Shown here in pieces: positions 1 to 10,876 of a stretch of 64,000 nucleotides of DNA; within the stretch, counting starts at the first letter, position 1; each line of letters begins with the position of its first letter. Source of the stretch: Eupeodes corollae (Eukaryota; Arthropoda; Insecta; Diptera; Syrphidae); NCBI RefSeq assembly GCF_945859685.1, contig NC_079147.1, forward strand, positions 60,480,946 to 60,544,945, given 5' to 3'. The notes beneath the pieces are model-generated. The model was not told the DNA's origin, did not search any database, and was given only the letters and a program-made list of their open reading frames with translations. The translations under genes and the position numbers were made by a program.

Positions 1-92
1 ATATTCAAAGTTTAAAGAATTTTTTGTTGAATGAATTTTATGTGATTTGATTTGTGTTGTTTTGTATAATATTTAAAAGTGCTTCAAAGATC

Positions 93-258
93 TGATGAAT
101 AATACGCAGTTTTCTGTAAAAGATAAAAATATTCCAGAAGAAAAAAACACAACCAGTCGTCTTGAAGTTCGTTATAAAAAGGCACAGTTTTAATTTCAAA
201 ATTCAATAATACCAAATAGCTTAAATAATGTTTTTACAAAAATGATACCAAAACAACA
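93..258 (-). repeat. copia 3' LTR
   Basis: Direct repeat of 5660-5825, TG...CA bounded. On the minus strand the purine-rich tract AGTGGGGA (complement of 259-266) abuts it, as a polypurine tract does. Host AGATC precedes it at 88-92. Confidence 0.93.
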
Positions 259-272
259 TCCCCACTAAAAAC

Positions 273-3112
273 TTATTTCATTAACAAACCAATTAATACA
301 ATAAACTTTTTGATAATAGGAGATGATAAAGGCTTCGTTAAAATATCTGCTGCCATTTCATCGGAGCGGACTGATTTCAGCTGGATCTGTTTTTCTGACA
401 CTATGTCTCGGACGAAATGATGTCGGATGTCGATATGTTTCGTGCGAGGACGATAACATTCATTCGATGCCAGATGAATGGCACATTGACTGTCACAAAA
501 GATTTTCATAGATGATTCAACTCCTGTTAGTTCCTTCTGAATTCCTTTCAGCCACATTGCTTCTTGTACAGCGACTCCCATAGAGATGTATTCAGCTTCG
601 GCTGTAGACAGTGCAACGGTCGCCTGTTTGCGTGATCCCCAGGATATTGCTCCTCCTTGAGCCAGAAACACGTATCCACTTACTGATTTCCTTTCATCTA
701 AATCATTCGCGTAGTCAGCATCACAAAATCCAACAACTTCTGAATTTCCATTTCGATTATAAGAAAGTTTCAGGTTCAAAGTTCCCTTCACATACCTCAA
801 AATTCTTTTTGCTGCCAACCAGTGAAGTCGACCTGGATTATTATTGAATTTACTCAAAAAATTTACGGCGAAGCAAATATCTGGACGACTGATTTGGGCC
901 GCAAAAAGCAAACTTCCAATTAACTCTTGATAGGGCACATTCGACATTTCAAGTTTTTCCTTTTCAGATTTGGGACAATTTTCCTTGCTTAACTTTACAT
1001 TGACATCCATAGGACTTGACACTGGATTACAATTATTCATGTTAAATCGATTCAATAATTTTAAAATATATTGTTGTTGATTTATGTTTAAATTTCCATT
1101 CTTTCTATCATAGTCTATGGTCATACCCAAAAACGAACTAACTTCTGGTATCTCTTTCATATGGAATTCTGACTTTAAATAAGACTTTAATTTTTCGGAT
1201 ACTTTAATGTCTTTAGAAAAAATTAACAAGTCATCTACATAAACTGCCAAAAATAAAATCGATTCAGTATTTGATCATTATAATAAATACATACATGGAT
1301 CATATCTTGATTGCTTTAAATTAAATACTTTTAAAGCCTTGCTCAACTTAAGGTTCCATGTCCTTGAAGACTGTTTGAGTGCGTAAATGGACTTCTTTAA
1401 CTTTAAAATTTTATTTTTAGGTATATCTAAACCTTCAGGTGGATTAATGTAAACATTTTCAGATAACTCACCTTGTAAAAAAGCGGTGACCGCATCAAGC
1501 TGCTCGATGTGAAGACTCATTTTTGTTGCAAGAGACAAAAGATATCTCAATGAGCTGTATCGAATTACCGGTGAATATACTTCGTCAAAATCGATACCTT
1601 TCCGCTGTGCACATCCCTTCACCACTAGCCTTGCTTTGTAACGGATCACTTCATCGTTTACTCCTCTTTTGGTCTTGAATACCCACTTTGAATTCAACGG
1701 TTTTATTCCATGGTGACGATCGATAACATCCCAAGTGTTATTTGCTTTCAAAGAATCACACTCGTCACTGATTGCGTTTTTCCATTTCAAACCATCTGAT
1801 CTTGAAACCGCCTCATCGTAAGTAACAGGATCATCAGATGAACAGACTTCTTTTTCGTTGACAAAGGCTACGAAATCTTTCAAAATTTTAGGTTTCCTAA
1901 CACGACTTGAACGTCGCAAAGATCCATCAGCAACATCCCCACTAGATGATAAATTGGTTGACGGTTCATAACTTGAACAAGTTTCGATATAACTTTCGTC
2001 CACATCAGCGCTAGCATCGTCGAACATCTCATCATCCGAATCATCAGCGAACATCACATGAATTTTCAGATGAACAAATCTTTTCACCAACAGCAGGCTC
2101 AGTCTCAGCAACAACAACAGGTTCAGTCTCAGCAACAACAACACGTTCATCTCCAACAACAACAGCATCATTCTCAGCAACAAGAATAGGATTTACTCCA
2201 GCAACAACAATAGGTTCAGGATTTCTTCCCAAATTCCCCACTAAATTCTGACCGTCAAAACGCTTGCCTTCCATGAATTTAACTTCTCTGGTTATATGCA
2301 GTTTTTTATTCACTGGATCATACATTCGGTAGCCTTTCGAGTTTTCAGAGTAACCGACCATTATACATTTAATGGCTTTTGAATCCAATTTTGTTCTCTT
2401 TTGCTTTGGAACTAACACCATTCCAACAGAACCAAAAACTCGCAAATGTGAAATGTTCACTTTTGAACCAGTCCACACTTCTTCTGGGCAACGATTATTT
2501 AATGATTTGATTGGAGTTCTATTTATCAAATAAGCTGCTGAATACACTGCTTCACCCCAGTAACTTTTGTCTAAACCAGCATCGAAAAGTAGACATCTCG
2601 CTTTCTCGACCAGCGATCGATTCATCCTTTCCGACTTTCCATTTTGCTCAGGACAATAAGGTGTTGATGTTTGATGAATTATCCCCGATGATTCAAAGCA
2701 TTTTTGCATCTGGCTATTTACAAATTCGCCGCCATTGTCTGAGCGAAAAATTTTAATTTTTCTTTGCATTTGATTTTCTTCACTTTTATTCTTCATGGCA
2801 AACACAAATACCTTCTTTGAAAAATCATCCAAGAACAAAACATAATACCTGGCACCTCCAATCGACGGCTTCTCCATCGGACCAGCAACATCTGAATGAA
2901 TTAACTCGAGAAAATCTGTTGTCGAACTTGTAGACGCTTTGAACATTTTCCTACTCTGCTTACCCTCGCAACACACAATGCAACCCTCACCACCAGTACT
3001 ATCGACCAAGTCCAAAGAGCGCATAACTTCAGCACCCGGATGGCCCATCCGTCTGTGCCATAAATCAGCTTGAGATTCTGTTGCCACCTGAGCAGTATTG
3101 TCTTTCTGTATG
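273..3112 (-). pseudogene. copia pol: integrase, reverse transcriptase, RNase H (broken)
   Basis: From 3112 downward: the GAG-pre-integrase HHCC segment (WHRRMGHPG and CIVCCEGKQSRKMF), then the integrase core with acidic motifs in HSDVAGP, RSDNGGEF and PEQNGKSERMNR. Next comes a Leu/Val-rich linker made of GTT/TTG-like repeats, where the reading frame shifts (around 2044-2183). The RT fingers follow (WVFKTKRG, YKARLVVKG), then tandem stops TAA and TGA at about 1280-1275, then the catalytic YVDDLLIF. RNase H ends the protein (RPDICFAVN, FCDSQCAIHLA, RTKHIDIRHHFVRD), stopping near 273, right before the 3' LTR. Removing the hAT plus one target duplicate rejoins pol to gag in the same frame. Confidence 0.9.
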
Positions 3113-4681
3113 CAGCGTTGCCGATGTGGCACGATCGTGCCTTTTTGACACGGAAATTTTCTCGTGGCACGGTGACACGAAAAATTTAAATATGGCACGT
3201 TTTATTATGTCAATCTTTTTACATAAATTTAAACTCATAGTGTAAACGCAGTGTCAATATTCATTAAAAGAACAGTGTATCAAGAACCATACTTAATTTT
3301 TTTAGAAACTTATAATATTCCCATATCAAACTTAATTGGTAAAAAAGGGGGAGTTCAATATTTGCTCAAGCAGTTGAACTTCACATTCGTTTCAAATATG
3401 TATTTCAAATGCGTGCTCTACTCTTCCGAAAGAAATACATGAATTAGCCAATGGTGTATATAGTTTTTTAAAAAACAGTCCTGAACGGCAAAGTAAAATG
3501 GCATTTTTTCAAGAATATTTCAATATTAAACAAAACAAAATTCCAAAAATGATTTCAATTCTCAGACTTTCATTTATGCTAAATGTTTGTTAAAAAATTG
3601 GATGGTTTTGTCTCATTTTTTTCTACTGGCTGCAAAAGAAGAAAATAGTGAAAAGTCAAAAAGACTCCTTGACCTACTGAATGATAACTGAATAAAATCA
3701 TATTTCAATTTTTTTGGATTACGTTCTACCTTCTACAGACAAACTTATTGTCATTTCAAAGCGAAGCCCCAAAAATAAATTTATTAATTTCTGAAATAAC
3801 TATTTTTCACCAAATTTTCCTAAATAAACTTTTTTAAAGAAGATTATGTTAATTCTTCAAAAAACAAACATGATATTTGTTATGAAACCGAAAACTGAAA
3901 AGCAATAGATGATATTTTTTGGGATTTGAATGCGCAGAAGAGGTTCGAAATTTAGAGACTAACGAAAAATTGAATGTTTTAAAAGATTGTCAAATATTCT
4001 ATAAAAAACTTTCGCAAGAATTTGAAAAAAAACCTAATTAAATGTTAATGCGTTTAAAAAATAATTCAAACATAAGAAAGTATTTTGCCACACGTTAATA
4101 TTTTGATATCAGAATTTTCTCATCTATTATAGTGTGAGAAAGATGTTATAAGAAAAATTTTGGGGCTAGCGTTTTTCTTGAAGATTCAAACACGTTTAGG
4201 CTTAAGTTGTATAAATTAAAAAATATAATTGATGAAGCAACGTTCATTACTATTTCCAAATTTATGTTTTGCCTCACGGAAGTGCATCATCAAAATGAGT
4301 GTTTTTAAGGCTAAATATTATTAAAACAAACATCGAAAACAAATTGTCATACAAAACAATTAATACTATAATGTCATAAAATGAAATTATTAGGCCTAAT
4401 AATTCTCAAAATTTTAACCTTCAGCTAATTTATTTATTTAAATTATTATAACAAAGCTTTATTACGTATTTATATTTTTATATTATTTATACATATTTTT
4501 AATAATAATACCTACTCATGCAGGAATAGAGGAAGTGATTTTTTTTAATAGTAACAGTATTCAATTTATATTTATTTTTAAAGAACAACTTTAGTTTTAT
4601 TTTTGTATGGCACGAAAATTTCATAAATGGCACGTTTTTCAAAAAACGTGGCACGAAAATTTATTTTTGGCGGCAACGCTG
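3113..4681 (+). mobile_element. hAT element relic inside copia
   Basis: The termini are CAGCGTTGCC and its inverse GGCAACGCTG. An exact 8-bp duplication, TCTGTATG, flanks them (3105-3112 and 4682-4689), which is diagnostic of hAT. The subterminal region is rich in GGCACG/CGTGCC repeats. The plus strand still shows transposase debris near 3430-3690 (e.g. ELANGVYSFLKNSPERQS, resembling the central region of zinc-finger-type hAT transposases), broken by many stops. At 1.57 kb it is shorter than an autonomous hAT, so it is a deleted, decayed copy. Confidence 0.88.
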
Positions 4682-5566
4682 TCTGTATGTTCAATCTATA
4701 CACCTTATCAATCTCAGTAGCCGTAGCAAAAATATTATTTTTGCTGTCAACAATTGTACAACCCTTTTGATCAAATTTAATTATATTTCCATTGTTAACA
4801 ATCTGGCTAATAGATATTAAATTGAAACTTATTTCAGGAACATGCAGTACGTCACGCACAAGAACTTCATTGATGCCACCTTCACCATATACACGGATTG
4901 AAATGTTGCCTTTACCAGCAACTTGCAGTTTGGATCCATCAGCCAACGTCACAAATTCTTGCGAAGAACAAGGTAAGTAGTTTTCGAACCCAACAGAACT
5001 TCTTGCCATGTGCGATGATGCCCCAGAGTCCTCGAACCACAAATGATCAGCTTCCTGCACAGAAAAAGATGCAAATATAGCAAACTTACCGTGCGTGTTT
5101 ACATTCTTGAGGCATTCTTTCTTGAAATGTCCAAAGCTACCGCAACCAAAACACTTGACTCGGGTTTTGTTCTTGTGTTTGCCTTTGATTGCTGCCATTG
5201 CCTGACATTGACGACGAGAATCACTCCCATCAAGCATTCCATTGTAGCATTCAAAGTCCTGCAACAACTTGGACTTAATTGAATCACCTGTGATTTTTAT
5301 TCCGCTACTCTCGATTGCCATAATCATTGGCTGGAATCTGTCTGGCAAACCATTCAAGAGCAAACTACCTATCCATTCGTCATCGAATTTCATTTTGATG
5401 GCGTTAAGCTTGTGGGTCGTCCCAATGATCTTGTTCACATACTCTGTGATTGATGAACATTCATCTAGGCGAGTAGTCGTTAACTCTCTCAAAAGCCCAA
5501 CGCAAATTTCCAGCTGTCGTAATTTTCACGACCCCTGAGTCTCTCAATCGTCGGAATATTCGCCAT
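4682..5566 (-). pseudogene. copia gag plus protease region, broken
   Basis: The ATG at 5566 (minus) starts MANIPTIERLRG and reaches WKFA. It then runs out of frame into the second half of Gag, which resumes as RELTTTRLDECSS in another frame. The usual block between these motifs is missing, so an internal deletion of gag created the frameshift. Downstream come a CCHC zinc knuckle (CFGCGSFGHFKKEC) and a retroviral-type aspartic protease motif (WFEDSGASSHMA), followed by the start of the GAG-pre-integrase domain, where the hAT insertion interrupts it at 4681/4682. The Gag portion would form the particle and bind RNA; the protease would cleave the polyprotein. Confidence 0.85.
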
Positions 5567-5643
5567 GGTTTCACCAAATAAAAAAATCGAAAATACAGCA
5601 ATTTATTTTTCGTTTTAAACTTTATCTTTACTTAACTTGGCTC

Positions 5644-5659
5644 ATCTGGGCCCATAACC
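5644..5659 (-). other. copia primer-binding site (half-tRNA, initiator Met)
   Basis: Next to the 5' LTR the plus strand reads CTGGGCCCATAACC, which is the anticodon arm of insect initiator tRNA-Met. Copia-group elements prime reverse transcription from a cleaved initiator tRNA half rather than the tRNA 3' end, and this sequence fits that mode. Confidence 0.85.
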
Positions 5660-5825
5660 TGATGAATAATACGCAGTTTTCTGTAAAAGATAAAACTATT
5701 CCAGAAGAAAAAAACACAACCAGTCGTCTTGAAGTTCGTTATAAAAAGGCACAGTTTTAATTTCAAAATTCAAAACTACCAAATAGCTTAAACAATGTTT
5801 TTACAAAAATGATACCAAAACAACA
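5660..5825 (-). repeat. copia 5' LTR
   Basis: Direct repeat of 93-258. It is followed outward by AGATC (5826-5830). No separate promoter motif could be assigned confidently inside the LTR. Confidence 0.93.
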
Positions 5826-5830
5826 AGATC

Positions 5831-7152
5831 TCCCAAGGAAATAAGTGCGTAGAAGGAGCCGGCAATCGTTAACCTCACCAGCAAATAAAAAACAAGAAAA
5901 CTTAAGCTAAAGTTTTTGTAGCACAACGAATCGTCAAGGAAAATAAAATCAAAGGCCTTTACATACCTCCAAAAACAAAATTGGTGACAGCAAACTGAGT
6001 GATTTTGAAATTTGTATGTATTCATGAAATTATAATAAAAAGTAGGTAATCGAGCCGAATTAATTGACATATCTTATTGAAATCCATAGTACTAAGTGTA
6101 AAAGCCAAATATCCTATTCAAGCGTCATCCGATGTTGCGGTTACAGATTCGGTACAGATTAAACTACAGACCAATCAAGAGGACAATGCAGTAGAAATTG
6201 TCATGACAAAATTCAAATTGTAAATTTTTACAACGAACAGGACATATTAAGTGATTAGTTATTTTTAATCAATGATTATTTTAGATCGTATGTTGTCAAA
6301 ATCAACATTTGATTGCAACCACAGTTTATTCATCGGATTTTGTAATTGAATTCAACACGATAAATCAACAAACCACGAGAAAAGTTGGATAAAGCAAACT
6401 TCAATTTCCACGATTAGGTACAAAGATGTATAAATGTAAGCTGCTTAAGGCGGTCACTTCCTTGTTGGGGAATTTCAGGATGATAAAAGTCACTTCAAAA
6501 AGGCTATAGAACTGAGTATGATTTGTAATTACTTCATTTAGCCTTTGAAAAAATAATGATAACACAGATTACAGAATCCCATACAACAAAATTTAAATGT
6601 ATGCAAATTTTAACATCCATATTTTGACATTTTCTCACGTTCTAATGTGCATTTCTTTTAAACAAAAATACAAATTTTAAACAAGGGGAAGGTTTAGACG
6701 ATATAAGGGACTTGAATACAAGGCAAGTTTCTACTTTCTTACTGTCCAGCTGCCAAATAATTTCCTTCCAATTAAGGCAACTTTATTGGAAAATTAACTG
6801 GAAAGTTAGTCAAGAAAAACCTCCCTTGTTATCAAGTAAGTCTACTTATGTCAAAATAACAACTGATGTTTTTTTTTCATTAAACTGAAAGCTGAACTTT
6901 ATTACTCTAAATTTATATTCTGCACAATTCCATTTAATGTTTTGTATAAGAAGGGTTCCTTGTCAAATTGGAAAAGGAAAAAGTAATATTTATTTAAAAT
7001 ACAAGTCGATATTGAAACTTGTAGCTTGCCTAGATATTTTTATAGACAATTATGTTTTGGTAGTTTTTGTACGATCAACTAAAAGTAGAGGTTAGTGAAG
7101 TAAAGTTTCGAGTTAGAACTTTTTGGCCAAAATGTCCATTCAAAAGGAACCA
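5831..7152. other. Intergenic, nothing recognised
   Basis: About 1.3 kb of AT-rich sequence after the copia target duplication. Only short open stretches without similarity that I recognise. No RNA gene or repeat structure was evident. Confidence 0.5.
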
Positions 7153-7491
7153 GGGGTGGATTCCTTAAGTTGCTACTCAGCAATTGAACTTTCTTGTAGT
7201 CATTTCTCGTTCTGGTGCTCTGATAGAAAATTTGCATTGAAGTATACATTACTGTTCACTATTTTTTATATCAACTTTAATCATCTTTTTACTAAATTTT
7301 AAATTTATAGTGGAGTTGAAGTTCACACAATTTATCTTTTTCACAAAAAATTAATCAAAATATATGAAACACCGAAATAGCTGTCATTAACAAACCATAG
7401 TAAAAAAGTGATAGTCTATTTGATAATAACCTTACGTGAAGTAAATTCATACATTTTGATGGTCAACAATCATCTTAAGCGATTCCACCCC
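7153..7491. mobile_element. MITE-like unit with GGGGTGGA termini (left)
   Basis: 339 bp bounded by GGGGTGGATTCCTTAAG and CTTAAGCGATTCCACCCC, which are imperfect inverses. It has no coding capacity. Its inner arm (about 7390-7491) is inverted relative to 9546-9660, with roughly 100 bp of recognisable similarity. A clear target duplication was not found. Confidence 0.55.
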
Positions 7492-7721
7492 AGTTGACTT
7501 CAAATGAAGTCCCTTACCCTTATGCTGTCTGAGCCTGTCCAATCACTATCGAGTCAAGTTTAAAATTTAAATAAAAGCTGAACTTTATAACTTTTTATTT
7601 ATTGAGTGAACAATTTTATTCACTTTTATAAAGAGTTCCTTATTTTATTGACAACGTGAACTTTTCCAAGGATTGTTTTTGTTAGTAATTTTATTGCTAG
7701 TACTTTCTCTCACATATCCAT

Positions 7722-9081
7722 CTAACTCTGCTGTGGCATATCCGGCATAGTAGTTGATTTTGATTTTTTTTGGGGGAAATGTCTTCCTTCACTGTGAATT
7801 AAATTTTTTGGCAAATATGGCTTATTTGGTGCTTTTGTTGATGGATTTACCACCATTGAGTTGATCATATGTGTGAACAATGGCCACCACCATTTCTTAC
7901 CCATTATTTTGATTCTGTAATTGTTCACAAATTGGTCATGAAGATCGACCCCACTCATATCCTTGTTGTATGCCACTAATGGTTTTGGCTGTGGAATGAT
8001 TACCCTCTCTTTTACTGCTGCTGAACATCGTTTGACTCTTCCAAGAGGGTCCAGGGTGTCGTAGTTTGTTGCAACTGTAACAACTGCATTATCCTTCCAC
8101 CGAGCGAACACAATGTTTTTTTTGTCGAATTTGTGATGAAAGTAACCACGATTGGCCTTCTATACCGTCTTCAAGGATTTCAATGGACATTTTTTTGTTC
8201 TATTGTCACGAACCGTACCTGTTGCGCGAAATCCTTTTTTGCGTAACGCAGCCATAAGGTCATGGGTGGTAAAATAATTGTCAAAAAAAAAACGATGTAG
8301 TCACTTGGCCTTATTACTACTTCTAGTAAATCAAGCGCCATTCGAGATCCATTATTGGAATTAGATTTTTTGCACCGCAATATATGCCAAAGTTACAGCA
8401 ATATCCATCGCTACTGCACAACATCCACTCCTTATAGCCAAAACGGACAGGCTTTTCATGGATAAACTGCTTTGCGGAATGGTGACCAAAGTATTTGATC
8501 ATACCCTCATCAATCGTTAGTTTGTCATGGAATTTTTGATAGTTATTGCAAATGATTTTTATCAATGTTCGAAACTTCGCCATTTTATCGCTCTTATCAA
8601 GGCATGCATTGTTGGCCAAATGTATAAAACGTTTGATTTGCTTGAAACGCTTGCTGGACATGGCGTTATTTCTTTTATGTTTGCTAAATTTTCCAAATAG
8701 TCGAAAGTTTCATCTATTTCATTAGCATAAACCACATGCTTTGATCATTCAGGAGTATTATTTTGAAACTCACCTCTCGCTGAGCTTTCATCCCTTAGCC
8801 TTCGTTAATTTGTTTCTTCAAAACGAAGAAGGCGAAAGCGAAAGCAATAATTGAAAAATGGCAAACTCGCTAGCAAAACGATTCGCCGCGAACCTCATAA
8901 TCAGGCCCCTGGCAAACTCATCGGTGACTTCAACCTCTACTGCTCCTGGTATGTAAACAAGAATATGGGAATAAAGCAAGTCATCCTCACATAAATCTTA
9001 ATCGTCCGTTTGTATATCAACATCCGGTGGAATAACCACTACATCTACTTCATTACCATCTGGAATATCATCAACAGCCAT
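7722..9081 (-). pseudogene. piggyBac-family transposase, decayed
   Basis: Broken minus-strand frames in the correct order for a piggyBac (DDE_Tnp_1_7) transposase. The N-terminal acidic stretch starts at the ATG near 9081 (MAVDDIPDGNEVDVVV). Next comes the core segment MSSKRFKQIKRFIHLANN (near 8661-8608) with KLTIDEGMIKYFG and KPVRFGYKEW, then VKRCSAAVKE. The C-terminal NKDMSGVDLHDQF motif contains the last catalytic Asp, followed by WWWPLFTHMINS. Several stops and frameshifts separate the pieces, so it is non-functional. No cysteine-rich C-terminal finger is preserved. Confidence 0.87.
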
Positions 9082-9545
9082 GGAGAGATTTGCGTAGCGC
9101 CTCCCATATTGCAGTTTATTGATGAAAAAGCAATATCTCTGCAAATTCTGTGAGAAAACAAACTAGCACGATTTTGGCCAGTGTACTCAATTGAGAACAT
9201 CACTTTTGTTGACCACTTCCAGGAGCAAAAAAAAACAATTTTCGTAATGTGAATTATTTTCAATGTTGATCTTTGGTAAAAAAATGTATTTTACAGAACT
9301 GGGAAGTCAGAAATTTGTCAAAACTTAAAATTTTGACTAATATTTTACTTTCGCAAGGACACAAAACAGCTTAAAACAAAAAACACACGGCCCAAAAGTT
9401 GACCAAATAACTTTAAAATAGCTTTCAACCTCAAAGAAATTATTCATAATGTCAAAAGACATGTCCATGCTTGCTTTGACATTGAGAGAAATTTAAATCA
9501 AAGCCTACTATTCGAGACAAATTAAACAAATTTTCAAAAATACTG

Positions 9546-10034
9546 GGGTGGAATCGGCTAAGGTGATTGTTGATAAATGACAATCAAAACGATTGAATTT
9601 GATTTACATAAGGTGATAGTCAAATTGATACCTAAAAAGCTGTAACAAAAAAATGTGATAGTCGTTTTAAAACAAATGTTTATTCTGAATAGAGCTACCA
9701 GACGCTTACACAAAGGACTGGAAAATTTTCTTAGTTCACTTTAGTTTCTTTAAAAAACACATTCCTGTGACCTACAAAGCTTACGACATTCGAAAAAAAG
9801 CAAGAAAAGTAAGAATTGTATTCAAAATCAGCCAATTTGAAACCTTTATTTAGATATTTTATAAGAATCAATTTAAAGTTTCACCAAGGCAACAACGAAT
9901 TTTGACAATGTGAATCTGAAATTGTTCAACCGAATTGAGTTGAGTTGAATCACCTTACACAGACGGAATGAAAATGATAGTCAATTTGACTATCAAAAAA
10001 ATGATAGCCAACTATCACCTTAGCCGATTCCACC
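9546..10034. mobile_element. MITE-like unit with GGGTGGAATCGGCTAAGGTG termini (right)
   Basis: About 489 bp with inverted ends GGGTGGAATCGGCTAAGGTG / its inverse (near 10008-10034). Both subterminal regions carry short inverted motifs of the form TGATAGTCAA...TTGACTATCA, including one near-perfect palindrome around 9977-9997. No ORF. Related to 7153-7491 and placed in mirror orientation around the piggyBac relic. Confidence 0.6.
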
Positions 10035-10423
10035 CTTGTACTCAATTGAATATACCACTACGTTTAGCTAACAACTCGAATATCTGAAAAGATAATTGCT
10101 ATCTTTGATTGCATTTGTTTAAATTTCTTTACACATAATTTGTATTATGGTGCCCTTGCCAATCACAAATTATTTAAGTTATCCCAGATTTGGTCTTAAA
10201 CTAAGAAGTAGAACAAGAGGGAACATGTGGTAATTTTGAGTCTGTGAACGTATTAAATAATTTGCTCGTTTTCGACCTATAACGGTGTTAATGATTTATC
10301 ATTAACTTCTTTTATTGGCTCTATCTTTGCAAAATATCAAATTTTTTCGATTTTTATGAAACAAAATTCTTTTTCTTACAAGGACAAATATCATAGTAAC
10401 CCACTTAGTTCAAGTTTGTTTAA

Positions 10424-10507
10424 CCCTAGAAAGATAACCATATTTCATAGACCATAAGTGATACACATGATTTATACGTCGATTCGACGTAGGTTATCTT
10501 TCCAGGG
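10424..10507. mobile_element. 84-bp piggyBac-type MITE
   Basis: The sequence begins CCCTAGAAAGATAACC and ends GGTTATCTTTCCAGGG. It is flanked on both sides by TTAA (10420-10423 and 10508-10511). The first 13 bases equal the terminal inverted repeat of the canonical piggyBac element, and TTAA is its target. The interior has a small palindrome, ACGTCGATTCGACGT. It is far too short to encode anything and is a minimal, cross-mobilised-type derivative. Confidence 0.88.
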
Positions 10508-10876
10508 TTAACGAAGCTTTTAAATAAACTGAAATAATAGAAAATCCCACACTTAAACTGTATGTTGATTCTTGTCCCAAATGAATTATTCATTGGAATT
10601 TTTCTTGGAAAAGAAACTGATACTAAATCTCCCCGATCAACTTAATCGAATGGTCTGCCGAGAATAAGACATCTATCTAGCTCCTTTCTCTTCATTTGGA
10701 AAACAAGGGGCAAACCAAATTCATTTTTCCAACGTCATTAAATATAATTAAAAAACAAAGTTTTTTGTTGTTTTTTAAAATAAAAAATATTTTTTATTGA
10801 GGCATTTTAGATGTTTTTTATTGCCAACTTAATTTTCTGTTCTTTTTAAAAAATCACTCTTTTGAGAGACATCGAT

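Larger units (their letters stand above)
93..5825 (-). mobile_element. Ty1/copia LTR retrotransposon, near full length, with a nested hAT
   Basis: Two 166-bp direct repeats (93-258 and 5660-5825), each starting TG and ending CA, bracket gag-pol reading frames on the minus strand. The same 5-bp sequence, AGATC, lies immediately outside both ends (88-92 and 5826-5830), which is the target-site duplication. The LTRs differ at 4 positions by my alignment, so the insertion is fairly young but not new. A minus-strand primer site and polypurine tract adjoin the LTRs as expected. The element carries a deletion in gag, a frameshift in the integrase-RT linker, stop codons before the RT active site and a 1569-bp hAT insertion, so it cannot be autonomous. 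Confidence 0.95.

Noticed and set aside
7722..8661. Domesticated piggyBac host gene
   Set aside because: Frames are broken by several stops and frameshifts and the cysteine-rich end is missing. It is a relic.
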